A DNA stretch of 6,837 nt from Rhodospirillaceae bacterium (lineage in GTDB: Bacteria > Pseudomonadota > Alphaproteobacteria > MPNO01 > UBA2964), in assembly GCA_018660305.1 (NCBI GenBank), contig JABJKO010000100.1:1-6837 (forward strand). The letters are read 5' to 3'. Position 1 is the stretch's first letter. Each line of letters begins with the position of its first letter. The notes beneath the pieces were generated by a model. It was given only the letters and a program-made list of their open reading frames with translations, was not told where the DNA came from and searched no databases. Shown piece after piece: positions 1-4,673 of the stretch. A program made the translations under genes and the position numbers.

Positions 1-58
1 GCCCGAAAACGGCCAGAAAATTGAGGGATACGCGCCCAATTGCGGCCAAAGGATTCAT
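1..58 (-). CDS. Probable MlaE-family ABC transporter permease, N-terminus only (cut by window edge)
   Basis: Only the first 19 codons are visible, reading MNPLAAIGRVSLNFLAVFG. An Asn-Pro-Leu-Ala start followed by 'IGR' and a hydrophobic stretch is typical of MlaE/YrbE-type permeases, the membrane subunit of ABC systems that move phospholipids between inner and outer membranes in Gram-negatives. The ATG lies 3 nt after the alr stop (TGA-AAT-ATG), so translation is probably coupled to alr and the gene belongs to the dnaB-alr operon. From memory of related genomes, alr followed by an MlaE-type permease and its ATPase is common in Rhodospirillales-like bacteria. With so few residues the family call rests on the N-terminal pattern plus context; another membrane protein is possible. 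Confidence 0.55.
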   Translation of the reverse strand, partial: MNPLAAIGRVSLNFLAVFG

Positions 59-61
59 ATT

Positions 62-1174
62 TCAGGCGGCCCCAAGATAGGTTCGGAAATACCGGCGTCC
101 GAGATTGGTCAGAATTTCGTACCCGATGGTTTGGGCGGCGGCCGCGACATCATCGACCGTGTGTTTCTCATTGATGAGCGAGAGGGTCATCCCCGGCTGG
201 CATGCCTGCTCCGGGACATCAGTGACGTCGAAAGTCGTGAGATCCATTGAAACGCGTCCTACGACCGGCACGCGGTATTCGCCGAGGTAACCGCACCCCC
301 GATTGCCAAGGGTGCGAAAATATCCATCGCCATACCCAACCGCGACCGTCGCAATCCGACTTTTCCGGGTGACACAATGCGTCGCACCATAGCCAACGGC
401 CTGACCAGTGTCAATGACACGGATTTGCAGTATTTTTCCTTTTAACTCAATGGCTTGAGACATTGGGTTCGACTCGTTTGCGACCGGAATCAGACCATAA
501 ATCGCGGCGCCCGGACGAACCATCTGATGGTGAAACCGGGGGCCAAGAAAGATCCCCGAGGAATTAGCCAGGGACGCCGGTGCATCAGGCAGCGTCGCCA
601 GGGCATCGCCAAAGATACGGTGCTGTTCCGCATTCATGGGGTGGGTGCGGCTGCCCGCACAGGCGAGGTGGCTCATGATGTATTTGAGGTCGATACCGGC
701 CAGCCTGTCGGGATTTCGGGCCAGGACATCCGTGTCGGATGCGGTCAGGCCAAGACGGGACATACCTGTATCGAGTTGAAGGATCGCCGGCTGCTCCTTA
801 TTCAGCCGCTGTGCGTAAGCCGACCAGGCTTCGATTTCGCCCGGCGAATTGAGAACCGGAACGACCCGGTGCGCGCTGTATTCCTCCTCGGCGCCGGGGA
901 CGAGGCCATTCAGCACGAAGATCGACGCGTCAGCGGCCATGTCGGCGAGCGCCTGGCGCAGGGCGATGGCTTCATCCAGTTGGGCCACAAAGAAATTGCG
1001 GCAGCCCTCCTTGGCGAGGCGGCGTCCGACCGGGGAGAGGCCGAGCCCATAGGCATCCGCCTTTACAACGGCGGCGCAAACCGCACCTTGAACCCGGTCG
1101 CGCAACAGGGCGTAGTTGGCCGCGATCGCGTCGAGATCGATGGTCAGAATGGCGCCGGCATTGTTGGCCGTCAT
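62..1174 (-). CDS. alr: Alanine racemase (PLP-dependent)
   Basis: This 370-residue cytoplasmic enzyme interconverts L- and D-alanine, supplying D-Ala for peptidoglycan. The N-terminal PLP-binding TIM barrel carries the signature AVVKADAYGLG, with K38 the Schiff-base lysine and Y42 nearby. R140 in DTGMSRLG is the conserved substrate/PLP-contacting arginine. R220 in MVRPGAAIYG should contact the PLP pyridine nitrogen. Y262 in VGYGATH is the second catalytic base, contributed from the C-terminal beta domain, and VSMD (308-311) forms part of the active-site entrance. Length matches the family (about 360-390). Residue 133 is Gln where the Geobacillus enzyme has the carbamylated Lys129. The ATG lies 2 nt after the dnaB stop (TGA-CC-ATG). 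A GGAGG sits too far upstream (16 nt) to be ideal, so translational coupling to dnaB is likely. All key catalytic residues are present; paralogue type (alr versus dadX) cannot be decided, but the context suggests the biosynthetic enzyme. Confidence 0.95.
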   Translation of the reverse strand: MTANNAGAILTIDLDAIAANYALLRDRVQGAVCAAVVKADAYGLGLSPVGRRLAKEGCRNFFVAQLDEAIALRQALADMAADASIFVLNGLVPGAEEEYSAHRVVPVLNSPGEIEAWSAYAQRLNKEQPAILQLDTGMSRLGLTASDTDVLARNPDRLAGIDLKYIMSHLACAGSRTHPMNAEQHRIFGDALATLPDAPASLANSSGIFLGPRFHHQMVRPGAAIYGLIPVANESNPMSQAIELKGKILQIRVIDTGQAVGYGATHCVTRKSRIATVAVGYGDGYFRTLGNRGCGYLGEYRVPVVGRVSMDLTTFDVTDVPEQACQPGMTLSLINEKHTVDDVAAAAQTIGYEILTNLGRRYFRTYLGAA

Positions 1175-1176
1175 GG

Positions 1177-2688
1177 TCAGGAGAAATTGTCCTCCGGCAT
1201 ATAGTCCTGCCTCGACAGATTGCCGAATTTGGTCAGCATGCCATTGAAATGGAGCAATACTTTCCCGGTGGGGCCATGCCGTTGCTTGGCAACGATCACC
1301 TCCGCGAGGTTATGGACCTGGTCCATCTCTTCCTGCCACGCATGATGTTCCGGAGTGTCCTCCCGCGGTTCGCGCCGGGAGACATAATATTCTTCGCGGA
1401 AAATAAACATGACCACATCCGCATCCTGCTCGATGGATCCGGATTCACGCAGGTCCGATAGTTGCGGGCGTTTGTCGTCGCGTTGCTCCACCTGCCGCGA
1501 CAGCTGCGACAGCGCGACCACGGGGACATCGAGTTCCTTCGCCAGCGTCTTCAGGCCGCGGGTGATTTCCGAGACTTCCTGGACCCGATTGTCGCTGCGC
1601 GTCGACGATCCGCTGACAAGCTGCAGGTAATCGACAACGATCAGACCAAGCCCATGCTGGCGTTTAAGGCGCCGTGCCCGTGTCCGCAAAGCCGAGACAG
1701 AAAGGGCCGGCGTATCGTCGATATAAATCTTGGCGCGCTGCAGCTCATGGGTCGCCTCGACAAGCTTGCCGAACTCGGCGTTGTTCATCTGGCCACGGCG
1801 GATGAGTTCGGAGCCGACCCCCGATTTTTCGGAAAGAATGCGGGTGGCGAGTTGCTCGGCCGACATTTCGAGAGAGAAGAAGGCGACGATGCCGCCATCG
1901 ACAACGGTTTCGTTGCCGAATTCGTCGGTTTCCGTCTTATACGCATTGGCGGCGTGATAGGCGATATTGGTTGCCAGGGCGGTTTTTCCCATGGAGGGCC
2001 GGCCGGCCAGAATAATCAGGTCCGAACGGTGTAATCCACCGAGCAGATTATCCATGTCCGTCAGGCCGGTGCCGACACCGGTAAGCTTACCGTCCCGCTT
2101 ATAGGCCGCCTCGGCGGTCTGGATCGCCTCCGTCAGGACGGACGGGAAATCGCGAAACCCGCCCTGGTAATCGCCGACTGTCGCCAGATCGTAGAGCCGC
2201 TGCTCGGCGCGCTCGATCTGGCTGGTCGCCTCATTGTCCACATCCGGGTCGTAGGCCTCGTTGACCGTGTCCTCGCCGAGGTCGATCAGTTGCCGGCGGA
2301 GAAACAGATCATGGACCGTCTGCCCATAGTCACGTGCGTTGATAACCGTCACGGCGCTGGCGGCGAGGCGGCCCAGATAATTGTGTCCGCCGAGACCCTT
2401 AAGCGCTTCATCCTGCTCGAAATAAAACTGCAAAGTGGTCGGGTTCGCCTCAAGGGCGCGTTCGATCTGTTTGCCGATGGCCTCATAAATGCGGCCATGA
2501 AGCTGATCGGAGAAATGATCGCTGCGCAAAAACTCCGAGACCTGCTCATAGGCACGGTTATTGACCAGAATGGCGCCGAGCAAAGCCTGTTCCGCTTCAA
2601 GGTTTGCCGGTGGCACCCGGTAGCCTGGCGCGCCGTCATCCGGCTGCGGCAGAGCGGCGACGGCCGCGTTTCCTGTGTTTGATTCCAT
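1177..2688 (-). CDS. dnaB: Replicative DNA helicase DnaB
   Basis: This is the hexameric 5'-3' helicase that unwinds DNA at the replication fork and recruits primase. It has 503 residues (E. coli 471). An N-terminal DnaB_N helical domain starts at about residue 24 (YRVPPANLEAEQALLG). A linker (about 175-205) follows, then a RecA-like C-terminal motor domain: Walker A GRPSMGKT at 229-236, catalytic Glu E274 in FFSLEM, Walker B VVDYLQL at 351-357, the ALSQLSRQVEQR motif near 392-403, DLRESGSIEQDAD near 412-424, and K468/R470 in KQRHGPTG as the likely trans-acting piston/arginine finger. A charged insertion at about 251-266, after the Walker A helix, is a pattern I associate with alphaproteobacterial DnaBs. 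No intein is present. The ATG at 2688 has only a weak AGGG about 7 nt upstream, but the next conserved block fits this start. It heads an operon with alr and a permease. Its leader holds a perfect DnaA-box match. rplI, a frequent upstream neighbour, is absent. Confidence 0.97.
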   Translation of the reverse strand: MESNTGNAAVAALPQPDDGAPGYRVPPANLEAEQALLGAILVNNRAYEQVSEFLRSDHFSDQLHGRIYEAIGKQIERALEANPTTLQFYFEQDEALKGLGGHNYLGRLAASAVTVINARDYGQTVHDLFLRRQLIDLGEDTVNEAYDPDVDNEATSQIERAEQRLYDLATVGDYQGGFRDFPSVLTEAIQTAEAAYKRDGKLTGVGTGLTDMDNLLGGLHRSDLIILAGRPSMGKTALATNIAYHAANAYKTETDEFGNETVVDGGIVAFFSLEMSAEQLATRILSEKSGVGSELIRRGQMNNAEFGKLVEATHELQRAKIYIDDTPALSVSALRTRARRLKRQHGLGLIVVDYLQLVSGSSTRSDNRVQEVSEITRGLKTLAKELDVPVVALSQLSRQVEQRDDKRPQLSDLRESGSIEQDADVVMFIFREEYYVSRREPREDTPEHHAWQEEMDQVHNLAEVIVAKQRHGPTGKVLLHFNGMLTKFGNLSRQDYMPEDNFS

Positions 2689-2776
2689 ACCCAGACCCTA
2701 ACCGAATAAAACTAGACCCTCACGGTCGGGATTACGAGAATCATGGGGACAAGTCGCCTTTATTGCCCTGTCTTCC

Positions 2777-2785
2777 TGTGCATAA
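2777..2785 (-). promoter_or_regulatory. DnaA-box match in the dnaB leader
   Basis: On the minus strand this reads TTATGCACA, an exact match to the DnaA-box consensus TTATNCACA. It lies about 90 bp upstream of the dnaB start codon, inside the 157-bp cfa-dnaB gap. A TTGACG hexamer lies just upstream at 2795-2800 on the same strand, but I find no -10 at the right spacing, so no promoter is called. DnaA control of dnaB would be plausible; the site match is direct, the function inferred. Confidence 0.4.
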
Positions 2786-2800
2786 CCCAAACCACGTCAA

Positions 2801-2812
2801 CACCGGCCGGTG
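2801..2812. repeat. 12-bp perfect palindrome in the cfa-dnaB gap
   Basis: CACCGGCCGGTG is its own reverse complement. It lies between the cfa stop and dnaB, upstream of the DnaA-box match. It could be a symmetric protein-binding site or part of a cfa 3' structure. It has no loop and no T-run beside it, so it is not a good intrinsic terminator. In a GC-rich genome it may be chance. Confidence 0.3.
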
Positions 2813-2829
2813 CCATGACGATGTTTGGA

Positions 2830-2861
2830 ACAATCGCGCCGCATTTCAGGCGGCGTATTGT
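2830..2861 (-). terminator. Hairpin across the cfa stop codon (possible terminator or 3' stabiliser)
   Basis: On the minus strand an outer 5-bp arm (ACAAT/ATTGT) and an inner 6-bp GC arm (CGCCGC/GCGGCG) enclose a 7-nt loop, separated by a small 1x2 internal loop. The cfa stop codon TGA (2848-2846) lies in the loop. The hairpin is not followed by a clear run of T, so it is not a canonical intrinsic terminator. It may still separate cfa transcription from the dnaB operon or protect the cfa mRNA 3' end. Confidence 0.4.
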
Positions 2862-4078
2862 CGCTTCGCTCCTTCTTCCACGGCCCGTCTGCGTTCCCAA
2901 TCGATCATGTAGTCGCGGGTCAACGGGACAGCATCCATATTTTTTGCCAGCTGCAATTGAAAAACCATCAAATTCTGGTGACGGAAACCCAATTCGCAGA
3001 TGACAAAATACAATTCCCACATGCGGCAAAAGCGCTCGTCATAAATCTTTACCGCTTCGTCGCGATTTTTCATGAAACGCTCACGCCATTGGCGCAGCGT
3101 TTCCGCATAGTGGAGGCGCAGGATTTCGATATCCGTCACCACCAGCCCCAGTGGCTCAACTACAGTCATGACTTCCGACAGGGAGGGCAGATCCGTCCCC
3201 GGGAAGATGTATTTTCGGATGAACGGGTTGATCGGCGCCGGCTGGTCCAGACGCCCGATGGAATGCAACACCATCACGCCATCGTCGTGCAGCAGGTTGC
3301 GGATCGTTTCGAAGAATTCGCGGTAATTCCGTTTACCCACATGCTCGAACATGCCGACCGAGACAATCCTGTCATAAGTCGATTTTTCTTTCCGGTAGTC
3401 CTGGAGCCGGAAGCCGATACGGTCGCTGAGCGCGGCTTTCTCCGCCCGTCGCTGCGCAACTGAAAACTGTTCCGTCGACAGGGTGATACCGGTGACATCG
3501 ACGTTCTCCACCTGCGCCAGATAAAGACCCAGCCCGCCCCAGCCACAGCCAATATCGAGGATCTTGTTTCCGGGTTTCAGCAGAAGTTTCGACGCGATGT
3601 GGCGCTTCTTCGCGAGTTGCGCGCTCTCGAGATCGGTCTCCGTCTCCGTGAAATAGGCACAGGAATACTGGCGGTCCTCGTCGAGAAACAGCGCGTAAAG
3701 GTCTTCGGACAAATCGTAATGATGGGCGACGTTTTTACGCGCCCTTGCCATGGGGTTGAACTGGCCCAATTTGGCAAGATCGAACCATCGGGCGACGCGG
3801 AATAAGGGATGGGCTTCGAGGTGGTGGTAGTTGCGCGCGCATGCCTCGATGAAATCATAGAGAGTCCCATCCTCGATGATGAGATCTCCATCCATATAGG
3901 CCTCGGGCACGAACAGGCCGGGGTTTCTAATGAGCTTATAATCGAGGTGTCGGTTATTGATGCGGATTGCACAGACGGGATTGTCGCCCTGTCCGACGAT
4001 TCTTGATCGACCCTCACTGTCTATCAGCCGTACGCTTGTATCACGCAGTGTATAGTTGAGAAGGTTGGCAAAAAGCAT
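2846..4078 (-). CDS. cfa: Cyclopropane-fatty-acyl-phospholipid synthase
   Basis: This SAM-dependent enzyme adds a methylene bridge across cis double bonds of phospholipid acyl chains at the inner membrane, typically in stationary phase or under acid or other stress. It has 410 residues (E. coli Cfa 382). An N-terminal lipid-binding/dimerisation region (1 to about 115) is followed by a class I methyltransferase domain with SAM motif ILDIGCGWGG at 173-182. The residues forming the bicarbonate site of E. coli Cfa have counterparts: C140 (QYSCAYF), E245 (GMFEHVG), H272 and I274 (LHSIG), and Y324 (RLHYAETL), so it should be active and a true Cfa rather than a generic methyltransferase. The ATG is preceded by GGAG with 9-nt spacing. 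It is divergent from the small plus-strand ORF at 4419 and is followed by 157 bp before dnaB. No downstream partner in the same transcript is evident. Which unsaturated lipid it modifies cannot be read from sequence. Confidence 0.93.
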   Translation of the reverse strand: MLFANLLNYTLRDTSVRLIDSEGRSRIVGQGDNPVCAIRINNRHLDYKLIRNPGLFVPEAYMDGDLIIEDGTLYDFIEACARNYHHLEAHPLFRVARWFDLAKLGQFNPMARARKNVAHHYDLSEDLYALFLDEDRQYSCAYFTETETDLESAQLAKKRHIASKLLLKPGNKILDIGCGWGGLGLYLAQVENVDVTGITLSTEQFSVAQRRAEKAALSDRIGFRLQDYRKEKSTYDRIVSVGMFEHVGKRNYREFFETIRNLLHDDGVMVLHSIGRLDQPAPINPFIRKYIFPGTDLPSLSEVMTVVEPLGLVVTDIEILRLHYAETLRQWRERFMKNRDEAVKIYDERFCRMWELYFVICELGFRHQNLMVFQLQLAKNMDAVPLTRDYMIDWERRRAVEEGAKRQYAA

Positions 4079-4136
4079 GATTCCCTACTCCTGTTGAACG
4101 TCTCCTTATGGACTTGAGTCTTATTTGACCCGTTGA

Positions 4137-4145
4137 TGTGGATTA
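4137..4145 (-). promoter_or_regulatory. DnaA-box-like site (one mismatch)
   Basis: On the minus strand this is TAATCCACA, one base from TTATCCACA. It abuts the AT-rich 60-bp stretch and overlaps the left arm of the 9-bp inverted repeat, upstream of cfa. One-mismatch boxes occur by chance, so it matters mainly in combination with the exact box at 4273. Confidence 0.25.
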
Positions 4146-4184
4146 ATTTAGGAAAAAATGTGGTCTCTTTGTACCCCTAAATTA
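4144..4184. repeat. 9-bp inverted repeat with 23-bp spacer upstream of cfa
   Basis: TAATTTAGG (4144-4152) is perfectly inverted as CCTAAATTA (4176-4184). It lies 66-106 bp upstream of the cfa start codon, where a promoter or operator would be expected. With arms centred 32 bp apart (about three helical turns) it could be a two-site operator, or a hairpin in a leader transcript. No specific regulator is recognised. Confidence 0.4.
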
Positions 4185-4209
4185 GAAAAAAACTAAATCG
4201 CCGTCCAAA

Positions 4210-4232
4210 TGGTTCCGTGGGCATTGGAACCA
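4210..4232. repeat. 7-bp inverted repeat, 9-bp spacer
   Basis: TGGTTCC (4210-4216) and GGAACCA (4226-4232) are perfect reverse complements. The GGAAC half resembles the -35 of EcfG-type alphaproteobacterial stress promoters, but no CGTT-like -10 follows at 16-17 nt on the plus strand. It could be an operator or a small hairpin. Confidence 0.3.
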
Positions 4233-4260
4233 GGGTTTTACTCCCAGGCAGACTCTGGAC

Positions 4261-4281
4261 TCATCCACAGAATTATACACA
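4261..4281 (+). promoter_or_regulatory. Tandem DnaA boxes (one near-match, one exact)
   Basis: TCATCCACA (4261-4269, one mismatch) is followed by TTATACACA (4273-4281, exact match to TTATNCACA) in the same orientation, with starts 12 bp apart. Close tandem boxes are what DnaA-bound regions look like. The AT-rich stretch lies 60-120 bp to the left. Function as an origin or as a DnaA-regulated promoter is inference. Confidence 0.4.
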
Positions 4282-4418
4282 AAAGCTGCGGCAAATTAGG
4301 GAAAACCGGGGACAAAACCTCGAGTTTCTGCCAGAATTTTACGTTGTACCCACTTTGTTAGATCGTATCGAATCATGAAAAGTCCTACATAAGAACTGTA
4401 TTGCTGATGGAGCGATCC

Positions 4419-4580
4419 ATGTCTGATGATGATATTGATCTGGACCGGGTGATTTCCGATCCGAATTATCGACGGCAGGTCATTGAGTTCCTGAATGGAG
4501 CGGAGGTGGCCGATAATTCCGAGAAACACTCGGGATCCACTTCGGCGTCGGCTAATAGCGTAAACAGCGAATTTTATTGA
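4419..4580 (+). CDS. Small acidic protein, 53 residues, unknown function
   Basis: This is the only likely plus-strand gene. The ATG at 4419 is preceded by GGAG with 6-nt spacing, a good ribosome binding site. An in-frame ATG at 4407 would add four residues but destroys the logic of that site. The protein begins MSDDDIDLDRVISDPNYRR and continues QVIEFLNGAEVADN, then a Ser/Asn-rich tail ending EFY. The N-terminal half looks like a folded or helix-forming segment (acidic start, then a DPxYRRxVIxFLN-like pattern); the C-terminal half looks disordered. There is no signal peptide, membrane segment or cysteine. It is divergent from cfa and convergent with manC, with a hairpin immediately after its stop. 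I do not recognise a named family. About half of its codons end in G/C, so codon use gives only weak support. Reality as a gene is inferred from the ribosome binding site, composition and position. Confidence 0.6.
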   Translation: MSDDDIDLDRVISDPNYRRQVIEFLNGAEVADNSEKHSGSTSASANSVNSEFY

Positions 4581-4604
4581 CCGGAGCCTGATAAATCTCT
4601 CCGG
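4581..4604. terminator. Hairpin between convergent small ORF and manC
   Basis: CCGGAG (4581-4586) and CTCCGG (4599-4604) form a 6-bp stem around a 12-nt loop, starting at the base after the small ORF stop codon. On the minus strand it is followed by TCAATAAAATT, AT-rich but not a pure T-run. It may act as a weak two-way terminator for the convergent pair. Confidence 0.4.
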
Positions 4605-4627
4605 CCTGCCTGATACACAGGTCATCC

Positions 4628-4655
4628 CCCGCCGCGTCTCGCGCTTTCGGCCGGG
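4628..4655 (-). terminator. GC-rich stem-loop just downstream of manC
   Basis: An outer stem (CCCGGCCG with CGGCGGG, one bulged base) can enclose a smaller CGCG-aga-CGCG hairpin, beginning about 20 nt past the manC stop on the minus strand. No T-run follows, so an intrinsic terminator is not established. A Rho-dependent or mRNA-stability role is possible. Confidence 0.3.
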
Positions 4656-4673
4656 TGGTGTCTTTCCGTGGGG

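Larger units (their letters stand above)
4079..4418. other. AT-rich divergent intergenic region with DnaA-box-like sites
   Basis: This 340-bp non-coding stretch separates divergent cfa and the small ORF at 4419. Positions 4141-4200 contain only 17 G/C bases of 60, far more AT-rich than the flanking genes. It contains one exact DnaA-box match (4273-4281), two one-mismatch boxes (4137-4145 minus, 4261-4269 plus), a 9-bp inverted repeat (4144-4184), a 7-bp inverted repeat (4210-4232) and three A-rich repeats with a TTAG core followed by an A-run (4148-4158, 4182-4192, 4296-4305). Promoters for both flanking genes presumably lie here, but I see no convincing sigma-70 -35/-10 pair on either strand. 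Confidence 0.5.

Noticed and set aside
455..1204. 249-codon plus-strand open frame opposite alr
   Set aside because: Fully antisense to a well-supported alanine racemase; Arg/Gly/Gln-rich composition typical of a GC-rich shadow frame; no recognisable domain.
2760..2816. 18-codon minus-strand leader peptide (MAPAGVDVVWVMHRKTGQ) upstream of dnaB
   Set aside because: No ribosome binding site, no run of regulatory codons and no attenuator-like structure after it.
2825..3463. 212-codon plus-strand open frame opposite cfa
   Set aside because: Antisense to cfa, whose catalytic residues are all intact; no recognisable motif.
4143..4157. CtrA-binding site (TTAA-N7-TTAA)
   Set aside because: Only the left half is present; the right half reads AAAA.
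4226..4260. EcfG-type stress promoter starting at GGAAC
   Set aside because: No CGTT-like -10 at 16-17 nt; the GGAAC is better explained as an arm of the inverted repeat.
4296..4625. 109-codon minus-strand frame overlapping the small plus-strand ORF and the DnaA-box region
   Set aside because: A G-rich stretch precedes its ATG, but the Arg/Ile/Ser-rich translation looks like an antisense frame and runs into the AT-rich non-coding region. The plus-strand ORF is the better candidate; both should be tested by conservation.
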